From Adiantum capillus-veneris (lineage: Eukaryota; Streptophyta; Polypodiopsida; Polypodiales; Pteridaceae), in assembly GCA_014529385.2 (NCBI GenBank), contig CM043958.1, forward strand, positions 77,856,169-77,920,168: DNA of 64,000 nucleotides, in the 5' to 3' direction. The notes under the pieces are model-generated. The model had not been told where the DNA came from. It did no database searches and saw nothing but the letters and a program-made list of their open reading frames with translations. A program made the translations under genes and the position numbers. Positions 45,122-57,986 of the stretch are shown piece by piece (position 1 is the first letter of the stretch; each line of letters starts with the position of its first letter).

Positions 45122-45133
45122 GCTCTGATACCA
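45122..45133 (-). promoter_or_regulatory. Gypsy-A2 primer binding site
   Basis: On the minus strand TGGTATCAGAGC, a full initiator-Met match, lies one base inside the 5' LTR. Confidence 0.92.
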
Positions 45134-45134
45134 A

Positions 45135-46288
45135 TGTAATGGAAATGGCCTAAGAACTTTGAGAATAGCGGAATTAAGAGAATTAGATTGAGCATTTTTG
45201 TGAGACTACTTTGAGAACATAGAGGGTGAACTTAATTAGCGGTAGCAACATAGCCATTATACTTAATTAACTTGGCATGAACAATACTTTTGCAAGAGAG
45301 AGAATTAGAGAACATGAAAACAGTTGAGGACCGGATTTATGTGGAGCCGGTTCCCGCTCCAATAGGCTTTTGTATTATAGATTCTCCCATCAAGAGAGAC
45401 TTGGTACAATACAATCTTTGTGTTCCTTGTGACCTAGGTGATGCAATGAAGATGGAAAGCTTCATGCATCACAAGCATTACATAAACTTTGTAAAGCATT
45501 AACCATCCCCGGCCTCAGTCCCAAGGCCTCAAACACCTTCAAAGGTGGAGAGAGCTAGCGGCGAATGAGGGTAGGGAAGAGGAAGAAAAGGTAACATATG
45601 AGAAAGAGATAGTTCCTCACTTATCATCACTTCTTGCATAGCATATCATAATAGCATAATAATGATGAAGAAGATGGAAAGCTTAAGCATTGGAGCATGG
45701 CTCTTGGTTGGATTTGTATTCCATGGCCAATAGTGTTGGTGTAGGCTCTCAACTTCTCAACAAGCTTGGAGAAGGAGATGGAGCTCTTGCACTTTGCCAA
45801 GCAAGAATGAGCTTGTGAGTGAGTGTAAGAGAGAGAGTATACCCCCCAAGCACACCCCTAGCTTCACTTGGTCGACCCTCATTGTAGCTCATTTGAGAAT
45901 AGCACGACAAGCACCTCAGGCATCTTAGTCAGCAAGCACGACAAGCACCTCAAGCGCTTTAGTCAGCAAGCATGACAAGCACCTCAGGCTTGGGCCGGGT
46001 TCCCACCTCAAGCACAACCCTAGCTTGCCTAAGGTCAAAGTACTTTTAACACCAACCTTTGGAGGTCTTTAATGAAGCTAACCCTAAGGTATTTAAGCTC
46101 CATTAGCTAGCATTGCTCTTTGATAGACCATCTCTCATTTGGACCTTTTAACCTTGGCCCCGCGTTGAGATAGATCCATACGCACATGTCTATATTCTAA
46201 CCCTTGTTCTCGTTTATTCTCCCACATTAAATGATCTATTTAATATGGGAAAATCATTTGGGTTGGTTAGATATTAGATTTTATGACA
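45135..46288 (-). repeat. Gypsy-A2 5' LTR, shortened
   Basis: 1154 bp. It matches the other LTR at both ends, but about 400 bp around 45900 is missing. The deletion joint lies in the tandem AAGCACGACAAGCACCTCA region, which suggests recombination between repeats. Confidence 0.92.
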
Positions 46289-46589
46289 CAAACTCTAGAT
46301 TTTCTATTCTAGTAAGAATCATAGACTCTTACCCATGCCTTTTTCCAATGTCTACCCTCATCAACAACTGCTTTGATGCTGTGATAGGTCCCTTGTGCCT
46401 TTGGCACATCTGGCTCCTCTAGGAAGATCCAAAAACATTTGTAATAGGCTTTGATTCCATGTTGTGCTCGAGAGAAAGGATCCTTTGGTGCCAATTAGGG
46501 ACAAGCACATCTTGAATCAAAATCATCTCTGCATCGCCTCTCCATACAGTTTCAAAATGACAATGGCATCAAATTCCTCGACCAAAACA

Positions 46590-47395
46590 AGACTTATTTG
46601 ATATCATCAAAGAAACTAATCTTGTCTCTTGTCACTTTGTCAATAAAAGGCTCCATCATCTTCCAGAAAGCTACAAAAAATGAGGGAGCATTCACAAAAT
46701 ATAGCATCACAATCTCTCTAGGTAATGATTCTGCACAATGGAGACCAAAGACTCAAAATCCAAGTTTTTGTATCCAAAACCCTTCAAGTCCACAATCACA
46801 ACAAGCTTTTCAACACCTTTTGGAGCGCTGGCAACGGCTTTGTCTAATTGTAAATGACAAACCTCTTAAACTCTTTGAAATCATCTCATTGAAGAAATGA
46901 TAGCAAGCAATGAGAAGACGTAGAGGGCATCACGTCTTCTTCGAGAGGCCCTGTAGATAGAGCTTCCCCTAGGCCAACTCACTCTCTACTTGGCTCTCAA
47001 ATTTGAATCCATGAGGCACAAAGGGAACCCTCCAAGTCTCATGCTCGACCAACATCTCGATGGTGGGCACACAAGAACCTCAAAATTATGGCGTCGTTAG
47101 CTCTTCAATGAGCTTTTCAACACCTATTGGAGCACTGGCAACGGCTTTGTCTAATTGTACATGGCAAACCTCTTAAACTCTTTGAAATTTTCTTATTGAA
47201 GAAATGGTAGCAAGCAATGAGAAGACGTAGAGGGCATTACTTCTTCTTCGAGCGGCCCTGTAGATAGAGCTTCCCCTAGGCCAACTCACTCTCTACTTGG
47301 CTCTCAAATTTGAATCCCTGAGGCACAAACAAAACCCTCCAAGTCTCGTGCTCAACCAACATCTCGATGGTGGGCACACAAGAACCTCAAAATTA
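46590..47395 (-). pseudogene. Sec14/CRAL-TRIO-like lipid-transfer protein fragment
   Basis: On the minus strand, pieces in several frames match the plant Sec14 pattern in order: FVPHGFKFESQVESELA, GKLYLQG, FKEFKRFV, DKAVASAPKGVEKL, VVIVDLKGFGYKNLDF, NHYLERL, MLYFVNAPSFFVAFWKMMEP and FIDKVTRDKISF. These cover most of the lipid-binding domain. In-frame stops, at least two frame changes and an internal 307-bp duplication show a pseudogene. No introns are visible across the pieces, so a processed copy is possible. Family members bind phosphoinositides or sterols at membranes. Confidence 0.65.

Positions 47396-47417
<22 letters not shown>
46804..47417. repeat. 307-bp tandem duplication in the Sec14-like pseudogene
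   Basis: 46804-47110 and 47111-47417 are close copies, each with AGCTTTTCAACACCT at the start and AGAACCTCAAAATTATGGC near the end. They duplicate the N-terminal part of the lipid-binding domain out of frame. Confidence 0.92.
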
Positions 47418-47797
<380 letters not shown>

Positions 47798-47799
<2 letters not shown>

Positions 47800-47962
47800 C
47801 TGTGTGTGACACTCTCTCTCTCTCTCTCTGAGGCTCTACTGTGCGTGACACTCTCTCTCTCTCTCTCTGAGAGGCTGTGTGTGACACTCTCTCTCTCTCT
47901 GATGCTCTACTGTGTGTGACACTCTCTCTCTCTCTCTCAGAGAGAGAGAGAGTCACACACAG

Positions 47963-48006
<44 letters not shown>
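47798..48006. repeat. Minisatellite with internal palindrome, CT and GA arms
   Basis: About four units of the form GTGTGACACTCTCTCTCTCT joined by GAGGCT/GATGCT linkers are followed from 47938 by the inverted form, AGAGAGTCACACACAGCCGA and a GA run. CT units on the left can pair with GA units on the right, giving a hairpin of up to about 100 bp per arm. Confidence 0.88.
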
Positions 48007-48008
<2 letters not shown>

Positions 48009-48747
48009 CTATGTGTAGGGAGCATTTTGAAGTTTGCAGCAATAACTAGTGGTCATAGAACCCCTGCCCATGGGCACGATGTCTTTGATATTCATCCTCC
48101 AAAACGTTGGTATGTTCAAACTGATAGATTGTGGGTGCCATCATGTGGTTCTGTGTCTTATACATAGCAAAGGAAGATGTTCATGCTCTCTTGGGCCGGC
48201 GTCATCCATGGGATCATGATGGTTATGGGCAATAATGACCATCATAATGATCAAAGCCACAACAACATTGAAAACTTAAAGGTGCATCATCGACGCAGTT
48301 TTCCAACACCATGTCCATAACAAAGCAACATTGGGAGTTGGATTGTTGTTTTGTTCTATATAATTTTCTTGTATAACGGGAAATGGATAACATTTTAAAT
48401 TTCTATTTTGAATCCACACAAACTTTTAGCAAGCTGCGAAAACGCTTCAGGCATATCACAAAGAAAATTTCATGGTAAGATCCTATAGGTTTTGATATTA
48501 TGTTGACTTGAAAAGGATTCCTATGTTTTCTTTTTTTGAGAAAATGCTGAATTGATTAATGAGAAGAAAAAAATACAAATGCCCCCCTACGGTAGGATAG
48601 GGGCTATTCTAGCCAAAAGAGGGAAAGCCAAAGAGGGAGATTTTACTAGCCACATACACTAGATTCCTTGTGTTTTCCTTTTTATCTATAATCACAGATT
48701 CCTTTTGGTAAGGAAGCCTATTGAATTGTCCAAAAAAAAAAGATAAA

Positions 48748-48750
<3 letters not shown>
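48007..48750. other. Non-coding or unrecognised DNA
   Basis: A plus-strand frame to 48167 contains HGHDVFDIHPPKRWYV, which looks protein-like, but I do not recognise it. The region from 48520 to 48750 is AT-rich with no gene. Confidence 0.4.

Positions 48751-48822
<72 letters not shown>
48751..48822. repeat. (GA)n microsatellite
   Basis: A pure AG run of about 72 bases. The sequence to its right is related, inverted, to the sequence left of the CT array at 35522. Confidence 0.97.
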
Positions 48823-48826
<4 letters not shown>

Positions 48827-49733
48827 AAGGAGAGCAAGAGAAAGAAGAGAGGGAGAAAATGAAAAAAAAAGCTTGCTCTAAAAGATTTTGGAGCGAGCTA
48901 TGAAATGTGAGCAAGAAAGAGAGAAAAAACTCACTTTTGAATCCCCTGTTTATACATGCATAGTTTTGTATGTACCTTCATACTTGCTTTTTGGTATGTG
49001 ATTTGAGTGAGTGAGTGTGTGTGTGTGGGTGTGTGAAGCTTGTATTATTAGGTATGGAGTTCTTTTGCATTTACCGTTTTTTGGCTTTTGATTTCTTATT
49101 TGCTATGTTTTCTATGTTTGTTTATTATTTTGTTTTGTTTGTTTTTTGTTTTTGTTTAGGTGGGTTTGGATGTTAAGTTGTAGATGGATTGGAGCTCTAC
49201 TCTCTTCAACAAGTTTTCTACTGGTGGACTTCTTTTGGCAAGCCACATTCTTCTATTTTCTTCTTGAAGTTTCCTCGAGCCACCGTCAGCAAGTGGATTG
49301 TCTTCTATAGTGGTGGCTACATCTTTCACAACTCCACATTAGTGCTCTTGTTGGTCTCCTTTATCATTTCGTTACTAGATCTCTTGGTGATGTCAGTTAC
49401 GTCCTATCCCTCATAGAGTGCTCTTACTATTCTCGGTTTCTTTAGCTCCATGGTCTCAAACAATACAAGTTGGTGGGCCTTGCTCACACCGAGCAGCAAC
49501 CTTGGCATCCCACTCCTTACTCCATGACACTAGTGGTGGCTTGCTAGCTATCTTGGACTTTGGATGCAATTCCAAGAAGTGCTTTAGGCCAAGTGGCCAA
49601 TCATATACAGTTTTGTCAATATTTTGCCTTTGGGCATGCTTTGTATTTGAGTTATGGACTTTCCCTCAAAATTAGCACCATTTAGGCGTCTAAGGGGTTT
49701 CTCAAGTAAGAGAAATTTACGCCACTTTTCTTG
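48823..49733. other. Non-coding DNA, nothing recognised
   Basis: T-rich on the plus strand. Hydrophobic short frames here have no family motif. Confidence 0.5.
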
Positions 49734-49889
<156 letters not shown>

Positions 49890-50036
49890 AATATGCTAAG
49901 TGTGTTGTTGCAACATGAAGACCAAGAAAGAAATTGCCATCTATCCTCCATTAGAAATGCTAGAGCCATAGGAGCTGACATAGGAGCAATATTGTATCTC
50001 AATGACTAGATAAGGCTATGGTTTTCAACCTTGGCT

Positions 50037-50590
50037 TACTAAGAATTTGCTCGTCCTCCATGACCTTAGCTCATGCTTGGATGGTCATTATGTTTTTGGG
50101 TCATGGTTTAACGGTCAGGCATATGAAAACGAAATAACCAGAATTGTAAAGTATTTCTACTCGATTGCTATCCCATGCTGGTGATTTAACTAACTACGAA
50201 ATTGATGTGTGAAGAAAGGATAGAGGATTGTAGTGCAAACTTGTTTTGATGCTCATTCTCATTTATGCTTGAATGGCTTTGCAATTATTCTTTGTAAATA
50301 CCTTAGTCTAGTTAATAGAATAAGCATAGAAGGATACAAGTGTGAACCACCTGGTGGGGCGTGTGGTTATGGATTGACATGCAATACTTTTGTAGAAGAG
50401 AGGCCTAAAATTTTAGGCCATTGTTGTGTGAGATTCTCTAAAATTTTCCCTTTCCCATATACTAAGTCTTCGGTTATGGAGCATCTTTTTGTGTCTCTAT
50501 CTCCTCTATCATGCTCTCAAGAGACTCTTTCATGCTCCTGAATTTATGCAAGAGGGCAATTTTGTGTGGCCAAGTGTGTGTTTTGGCAAA
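50037..50590. repeat. Dispersed repeat copy without Copia-B insertion
   Basis: Matches 52767-53086 joined to 58214-58510. Shared blocks include CCATGACCTTAGCTCATGCT, GGATACAAG, TGGTTATGGATTGACATGCA and GGCCATTGTTGTGTGAGATT. It therefore represents the empty-site paralogue of the Copia-B2 insertion locus. No protein-coding meaning was found. Confidence 0.88.
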
Positions 50591-52766
50591 AATGACCCCA
50601 ACTCGGTTTCCAACAATGGTATTGGCATTGTGGTGCAATAGGTTGACGTCGAATTGAATGAATCCAACAAAGCAAAACAACTTTTTCCATAGAAATTGAA
50701 ATTGTCAAGGAATTTTAAAGTAACCAAAATTTTGTGTTTAAAATTGGATAATCGTTTGAACCTACTAGCTGATTGTGGAGAAAATTTCCTTGCACAAGCT
50801 ACAATTGTGGAGTTTGCATTACAAAGCTTGAAGAACTACCATTTGGATTGACTTGACGAGTTCAAGCTTGTCAAACATATGTATAGCTATGGGAAGAAGC
50901 TAGAAAGTAGAAGAAGTGGAGATCAAAGAGAACAACAACAAGACTTGAACATTTGATAAGTTTTTAGGTGGTTCAGGGATAATGAGTTGAGAAGAAGCGA
51001 TTTTCAACCAGCTATTAGTAGTGTTTATTTATAGCTATGGGAAGAAGCGAGAAAGCAAAAGAAGTGGAGATCAAAGAGAAAAACAACAAGATTTGAACAT
51101 TTGGCAAGTTTTGAGGTGGTTCAAGGATAATCAATTGAGAAGAAGCAAAAAGGAAGCGGTTTTCAACCAACTATTGGTATGGTAATCATATCAAATGAGC
51201 TCTTTTACCGGTGTGGACACTTAACTATTAACCTTCCGGAAGTATTGTGTGGGTAACTACCCTTGCACGCAGAGAGCTCACAAGGTCAACCTCCTCAAAA
51301 CTGCCTCATATTAGTACCAGACCGGTTTTCAGGGCCTACACATGGTTTTCACCTTCTGCATCATGCCTTGAAAAGGATTCTAGAGCCGTGTACAAGCACT
51401 CCACCTCCTCACCTCACCATCTTTGCTTAGCGTGCAAGTTGCCTCTATTTACTTTGCTTTTCATACCTTTTTAATAGGTGGCCCAACTAAGGGTTGTATT
51501 TTCAGACAAGAGGCCATAAACCCTTCAAAATTGAAGAATTCATTCTCACAAAAAAAACTCTTTGCTAGTGGCTTTGAAGCCGTACTCAAAATAAAAATAC
51601 TGGCTCCAACCTCAAATTACATACGAGCCGACAACCATAGCATATTGGAATTTTTGTTATTTTTGGGAATCAATGAAACATATACAAATAGTCAAAAAAT
51701 TCAACTTTTGAATTTAAAGTTAATTATCCTAAATTTGTTGACACGATCACTAAATTGCTCCGTGGTGGCTATTGATTTTTTGAAGTTTACCAAAAACAAA
51801 AGAATAAAGTTCTTCAACTGCAGACTTCAACAATTTTGGCTTTGGACAGAAAGCCTTCTCAACTTACAAGGGTCTTGAAACCAGACATAGTTTTCATATG
51901 GACTAACGGGGGTAAAAAGGCCTAGTATTTCTCTTATTTTGACAGGTCAACATATATGAGCACTATTAACACTACTTTTCAACACATATTCTCTCAAAGA
52001 TTTTGAGCTTCAAATTCTATAAAATCAAGATCATTCAATTTGCAATTGTTTGTAAAGCCAAGTGCCAAATGATTGAGTTGTTGGTAAACTTGCATCACTA
52101 CTTGTGAGCTACCTCAATTTGAGGATAGAAAGATATATATACATTGCCTAAGTCCCATCCAAATTACTTCATGAGTTATTTACTATCACTTGTGAAATTG
52201 TCCCTCAATGTGTAAGACTCCATACATTGCATGAAAGCTAGGTTATATTTATTAATCCATTTTTGCAAGGTTGTCAAAAGGGTAGTCACCAAATGAGAAA
52301 GATTATGGTCATAGCCCACATGTTAGTTGGGTTTTTGCATGCTTATGCAGATGTGAGGTAAATATATATTTTTTAATCATTTTGCTAGATCATCACAAGC
52401 TTGTTCATAAAACAATTCATTCTCTTCCATGGTAGCTTACCAAAAGTCATGGTTATTGTTCTACCTCAGCTACAAATATGTTTTGCATATAGTTCTGGTG
52501 GACCTTTTTTTTATATGAACAAATATTTACTAAAAAATTGCTTGTCATCCATATGGTTCTAATCTCTTGCTTGAAATTCTAGATCCTCAATTTTGGGACA
52601 TCATTTTATGGCAATTTTCATGAAGTTTTCTCATATCCTTTTATGTATAATGCCCTTTGGATGCTTGAGATGCACTCATCTTTAATCCACTCCTCATCAC
52701 TCACTCGACACTTGATATGCTATGCGCAACTAAGGATAGTTTCTATCCTAGGTAGCAGGAATGTTA
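50591..52766. other. Non-coding DNA with a 148-bp tandem duplication
   Basis: Apart from the duplication at 50882-51180 nothing is recognised. The longest open frame (51423-51878) has no known motif. Confidence 0.5.
50882..51180. repeat. Imperfect tandem duplication, period 148 bp
   Basis: Units start TATAGCTATGGGAAGAAGC at 50882 and 51030 and share GTGGAGATCAAAGAGAA and TTGAACATTTG blocks. Confidence 0.9.
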
Positions 52767-53086
52767 AGAATTTTTCCTTCCTCCATGACCTTAGCTCATG
52801 CTTTTAGATGGTCAATAAGTTTTTGGGGCGTGGTTTAACGGCCAACATATGAAAAGAGGATAATTGAACTTGTAAAGTTTTTCTACTTGATTGTTGTCCC
52901 ATGTAAGTGATCTAACTAGCTGTGAGATTGATGTGTGAAAAAAGGTTGGAGACTTACGGTGCATACTTGTTTCGGTGTTCATTTCCATTTATGCTTTAAT
53001 GGCTTTACAATTATTTCTTTGTAAATGCCTTAGTCTAAGCAATAGACTCCGCCTAGAGGGATACAAGTTGGAACCACCTCTTGGTG
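52767..53086. repeat. Dispersed repeat, left part before Copia-B2
   Basis: Paralogous to 50037-50355. The right part continues at 58214 after the element. Confidence 0.85.
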
Positions 53087-53313
53087 TGTTACCATATACA
53101 TGTGGTAGTGATGCGTGTGAACACACTAGGACCGCCGGGGCATTTTTTCCCTCGTTAGGAGGTTTTTTCCCCCGTGCATTGTATATACGCCCATCACTCT
53201 AGGGCTATCAATCTTTCCATTGCACACTAAGTAACACACTCTCTATTGTGTGCCTTGAGCTTCCTTCGTCTTCTCCCAGCTGTGTGCGTTTCTTTGCAAC
53301 CCTAATTCCAACA
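53087..53313 (+). repeat. Copia-B2 5' LTR
   Basis: 227 bp, TGTTACC to CCAACA. About ten differences from the 3' LTR by eye. Confidence 0.94.
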
Positions 53314-53315
53314 AT

Positions 53316-53327
53316 TGGCATTAGAGC
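53316..53327 (+). promoter_or_regulatory. Copia-B2 primer binding site, mutated
   Basis: TGGCATTAGAGC has two changes from the initiator-Met site TGGTATCAGAGC. Confidence 0.85.
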
Positions 53328-53675
53328 AGGTCATGTCCTCCCGGGCTTAGTCGCCAGCTGCTCCAGCACACGCCTGCTCACTTTCTCCGATTTCAGTGAG
53401 CTTTGGCGAGCGTTTGCAGGTAGACAAAACTTTTGGGCAAGCTCGAAGAGCTTGGTCTGCTCAGAATTTTGATTTGGGCTCATTTCGGCCTCCGTTTCCA
53501 CTACAGGCAGTACTACACAGGCTATTTCGTCATTTCGTGCATAATTTCTGTCAGTGCCGTTTTCTGCATAACAAGTGCCTTATAGTCTTCTACGGTTTGT
53601 GCTATATAGCACAGGTTCTTCCCGCTCCGTTTCTCCTATTTTTGGGCAGTTTTCACATCAGGTGCAGCATTTACC

Positions 53676-55364
53676 ATGGCTGACAACGACAAAACAGATG
53701 TGTTCAAGATGTTTGCTGCTGAGGAGAGGTTGGATGGGGATAACTACCCTATGTGGGCTTATATGATGCAACATGTTCTTGTGTCAAAGGGTGTATGGAA
53801 CATTGTGCAGGGCATTGATGTACGTCCTGGTTGTGAGGATATAGGCGCTGTTGAGGATGTTGCAGGTCTTGCTGCAAGGATTGCAGCTGTAAGAGTTGTT
53901 TTGCCTACGGCAGAACAAGCTCGTTGGGATGTTAAGGATGCACAGGCTCATGCATTGATTGCGTTGTATGTGAAGCGCATCATTGTTCCTCACATCCGTT
54001 CAGCAAAATCTGCAAAACAGGCTTGGGATATTTTAGCAGGTCTTTATGCAAGCCGCAATGAGGCTAAAATTGCTTTGCTGCGTAAAGAGCTGGAGTTGAA
54101 GATTATGCATGAGGAAGATGATATGGACACTTTCCTTGCTAGTGTCAAGGATATCAATGAGCAACTTATTTCTGCAGGTGAAGTCATTTTAGACAGTTCC
54201 CTTGTGCAGACTGTTCTTGATGCCTTACCAGATTCCTACTAGACTTTTGCTAGTACTTGGAGACTTATGACCCAAGGAAATCCTGAAGTTGTCAAGTTTG
54301 ATGCATTATGCACATTGTTGTTGCAAGAGTCACTTTCCAGAAAAAACAGGACTAGGGAGTGTGCAGTTGAACAGGCTTTTATTGCTTCTCAAAGAAAGGG
54401 TGGTAACAGTAATGCAGCCACTTCTTATGGTTCTGCTGCGAGTGGCAAAAAATATGTTCCTAATGCTTATGCTGGCAATTCTGGTGATAAGGGCAAAAAG
54501 AAGATGCGTTGCCATTATTGTAAAGCCAATGATAACTTGATCAAGTCGTGCCCTAAGTTGAAGGCCAAAGAGGCTAAGAAGAAAGAGGGTGGTTCCACTG
54601 CAAATGCTGGTTCCACTACAAATGCAGCCATTGTTGAGTCTTCTGTGAAAGGAGACTGTAATGCTGATGTTGATGCAGAATGGGCTTTTAGCGTAGAGTG
54701 CACTTACAATCCTGCTGTCCATGATGCATGCTTGTTAGTTGCTGCAGATTCACATGTGTGGTATTTTGAAAGTGGTGCTACAAAGCACATTACCTCACAT
54801 CGTGAATTGTTTACCTCTCTCGAGTCTGTCCCTCATGGCAATTCAGTCACTTGTGCCAACAACGCCTCTTATCCAGTTCAGGGAGCTGAAAAGATTGTGC
54901 TCGCTGCTCCTAATGGCACTTCCTTCACACTTGTTGATGCACTTTATGTACCTGGGATCAAGAAGAATCTCTTGTCTGTATCCGCACTTGCTAGACTTGG
55001 ACTTGTAGTCAAATTTGTGGATGACAGATGTACAGTTCATGATCTCAGTTTTGGTGATGAAATTGTTGCATCTGGGCTTTTGTGCCGTGGGTTGTATAGG
55101 CTCACTTTGTATGACAAGTGTGGACAAAATTTTGCAAATGCTGTTGTAGATTCAAGAGCTATTTTAGATGCAAAACTTTGGCATGCACGTTTTGGTCATC
55201 TGAATTTTGCCAGTTTGCTGCGTTTGCAAAAATCTGATATGGTTGCTTCTTTGCCGCCTCTTGAAGCACCTGTCAAACATGTTTGTGAAGGTTGTATTTT
55301 GGGTAAGATGCAGCGTTCTAAATTTCCAAAGGATGGTTCAGTTTGGGCCACATGCAGGTTGTAG
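53676..55364 (+). pseudogene. Copia-B2 gag, protease and integrase start
   Basis: Start MADNDKTDVFKMF. Gag resembles B1, and a TAG at 54240-54242 replaces a Gln codon. The zinc knuckle reads CHYCKANDNLIKSC, with Asn for the His ligand. The protease loop reads WYFESGATKH, Glu for the catalytic Asp. The integrase zinc-binding part (LWHARFGHLNF, CEGCILGK) follows and the frame ends at a TAG at 55362, where B1 has CAG. Confidence 0.93.
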
Positions 55365-55367
55365 CTT

Positions 55368-57911
55368 GTGCATAGTGATGTTTGTGGGCCCATGCAAACT
55401 CCTTCCTTGGGAAATTACCTGTACTTCGTGACTTTCATTGATAATTACTCCAAGCATGCATGGGTATTTCTGCTTAAAGCGAAGTCCAAAGTTTTTATGT
55501 GCTTCAAACAATTTCTGGCTATGGCTGAAAATGTCTCGAAATGTACTATGGGCACCCTCCATTCCGATCGAGGGGGGGAGTATATGTCTCATGAATTTAA
55601 TGCATTTCTGGCTAGTCGTGGGATAAAACACCAATGTACAGTGCCTTATACACCTCAACAAAATGGTGTTGCTGAGAGGAAAAACAGGTTACTGACGGAA
55701 ATGGCACGATGTATGGTCAAAAGTCAAACTTTACCGCATTCTTTTTGGCTTGAGGCCATCATGTGTGCCACTTATGTACGTAATAGGTGTCCTACGAAAG
55801 CTTTGCAATCTATTACTGCATATGAAGCATGGCATGATAGAAAGCCTTCTATTGAGCACATGCATATTTTTGGCTGTTTGGCATATGATTTGGTGCCACA
55901 AGTGCAGCGCAGAAAATTGGATGATAAGGCTGTCAAATGTATTTTTGTTGATTATAGTGTTGAAAGCAAAGGATACAGGTTGTATCATCCGCAAACAAAA
56001 CGTATTCTGGTTTCACGGGATGTAGTGTTTGTGGAAGATTCTGTTCAACCCTTGCTGTCATGTACTAGAGACAGTAATGTAAGCTCACAGGACATTTATG
56101 ACACTTTGTTGCCTCTTTTCAGTGGTGGAAATACGAATGTAAGTTCCAATGAGGCAAATGTACAGCCTATGGGGGTTTCTGAAAATGTTTTAGATCAGCC
56201 TATTACTGATGCAGATGTACATGATGTACTTGATGAGGAAAGCACTGAAAAAGAGCAGGCTAGAGGTATGCCAAAATGGCTGGTGCACACTTTGCGTGAC
56301 AGTAAATTGGATGCACCTTTGTCTAGTCGTACTCGTTCAGGCTCTCGCCATGCATCTTATGCATCAGATTGTTATGCTTTGGCTGTGTCTAGCTTACATG
56401 ATGTTGAGGAGCCTCTGACTTTTGATGAAGCACAAAATTCAGAAAATTGGATGGCTGCCATGCAATCAGAATATGATGCACTTATAGAAAATGACACATG
56501 GACTTTATGTGATTTGCGTCCTGGCAAGAAGGCCATTGGTACGAAGTGGGTTTACAAGTTGGAACGCAAGATGGATGGTGAGATCGATCGCCATAAGGCT
56601 CGACTTGTTGCAAAAGGTTATGCACAACAAAACGGCATAGATTATGAAGAGACTTTTGCTCCCTCTTGTCGTATGACTACTGTACGTTTTCTATGTGCAT
56701 TGGCAGCTCATTTTGGTTGGGATGTACATCAATCAGACATTGTTATTGCTTTCTTGAATGGTGACATATTTGAGGAAGTTTATGTAACGCAGCCTTGTGG
56801 TTTTGTCATAAAAGGACAAGAGGACAAAGTGTGCAGATGTAAGAAGGCTTTGTATGGGTTGAAGCAATCTCCTCGTGCTTGGTATGAGAAAGCTGACACT
56901 CATTTGGTCAAACAAGGCTTTCGTAACAGTCCAACAGAAAGCACATTGTATGTAAAGCGTGAGGTGGATGTACTTCTCATTGTGGTTCTTTATGTGGATG
57001 ATTATTTGATCACTGGACCAAATGAGAGACATATTGCTGAATTTAAGGCTGATTTGCATCATTACTTGGGTATACAATTTAAGCAGTGTGATGGTGGTAT
57101 TGCCTTGTGTCAGAAAAGTTACATAGAGACATTGCTATGTAAGTTTGGACTTGAGGATTGCAAACCTATTGTCACTCCCATGGAAACAGGTTTGAAGTTG
57201 AGTCTACATGATGCTGGCGATCATGCTAATGTCACTCTTTACCAAACTGCTGTTGGCTGCCTCATTTATGTATGCAACACGAGGCCGGATATTCAGTTTG
57301 CAGTCTCACAGGTCAGCAGATTTATGCATAGCCCAGGGTCTAAGCATTGGCAGGCTGTCAAGAGGATTTTCCGCTACCTTAGTGGCACTTTACATCTTGG
57401 CTTGTTTTATCCAAAGGGGGGATCATTGCCGTCAGACTTACATGCTTTTTCGGACTCAGATTGGGCTGGTTGTTTTGACACGCGAGTGTCCACAAGTGGT
57501 TTTTGTTTCATGCTTGGCAGTTCATGTATATCATGGTTGAGCAAGAAGCAACCTGCAGTGGCCACTTCGAGTTGTGAGGCTGAGTACAGGGCAGTCTTCA
57601 CAGCTATGGTTGAGTGTGTATGGCTCAGACGCCTTATGGCTGATTTGGGTGTTGGACAGGACACTGCCAATACTATCTACACTGACAGTCAGAGCGCATT
57701 GGCAGTTGTGAGGAACCCAGTTTTTCATGCTCGCACAAAGCACATTGAGGTGCATTACCACTATGTCAGGGAGAGGCTCTCAGTAGGAGAGATCAGCTTG
57801 GCTTATGTGCCAACACAGGACAACCTTGCAGATCTTTTCACAAAGGCATTGTCTCGTGAGAAGCTTGAAGCTTTCCGCAAAGCTTTGGGCTTACTCCCCT
57901 TTGTGGACTGA
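55368..57911 (+). pseudogene. Copia-B2 integrase core, reverse transcriptase and RNase H
   Basis: 847 codons are open. Integrase core: HSDVCGPMQT, FIDNYSKHAWVFLLK, SDRGGEYMSHEF and PQQNGVAERKNR with the catalytic Glu. Reverse transcriptase: KARLVAKGYAQQNGIDY, LYGLKQSPRAWYEKA and YVDD near 56995. Twelve residues after this are missing relative to B1 (36-bp deletion at about 57055, flanked by TTG on both sides). RNase H: DSDWAGCFDTRVSTSGF, SCEAEYR, NLADLFTKALS. The integrase second position of the first motif reads DNY where B1 has DDY. Confidence 0.94.
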
Positions 57912-57986
57912 TCCTGTCCTCAGGGCATGGCACTTCCCTTTACTCATGTGCCAGCTCTCGTTCACCGCATCACTCCAGGGGGGATT

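Larger units (their letters stand above)
37990..46288 (-). mobile_element. Gypsy-A2: full-length chromovirus-like Ty3/gypsy retrotransposon
   Basis: On the minus strand: 5' LTR 46288-45135, primer site, gag, protease, reverse transcriptase, RNase H, integrase, chromodomain-like end, 3' LTR 39542-37990. A perfect 5-bp target duplication CAAAC lies at 37985-37989 and 46289-46293. The 5' LTR is about 400 bp shorter than the 3' LTR because of an internal deletion near 45900. Stops, frameshifts and a 97-bp duplication in pol disable it. It lies directly beside a Sec14-like gene fragment. Confidence 0.94.

Noticed and set aside
45122-45133. Possible tRNA gene fragment
   Set aside because: The match is only the 12-base primer site next to an LTR; no tRNA fold is present.
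48007-48167. Protein-like frame with HGHDVFDIHPPKRWYV
   Set aside because: I could not connect it to a family and it is preceded by microsatellite; not called as a gene. A protein search of this frame would decide.
51423-51878. 151-codon open frame on the plus strand
   Set aside because: No motif, no coding context and Lys/Asn/Leu-rich composition as expected from AT-rich DNA.
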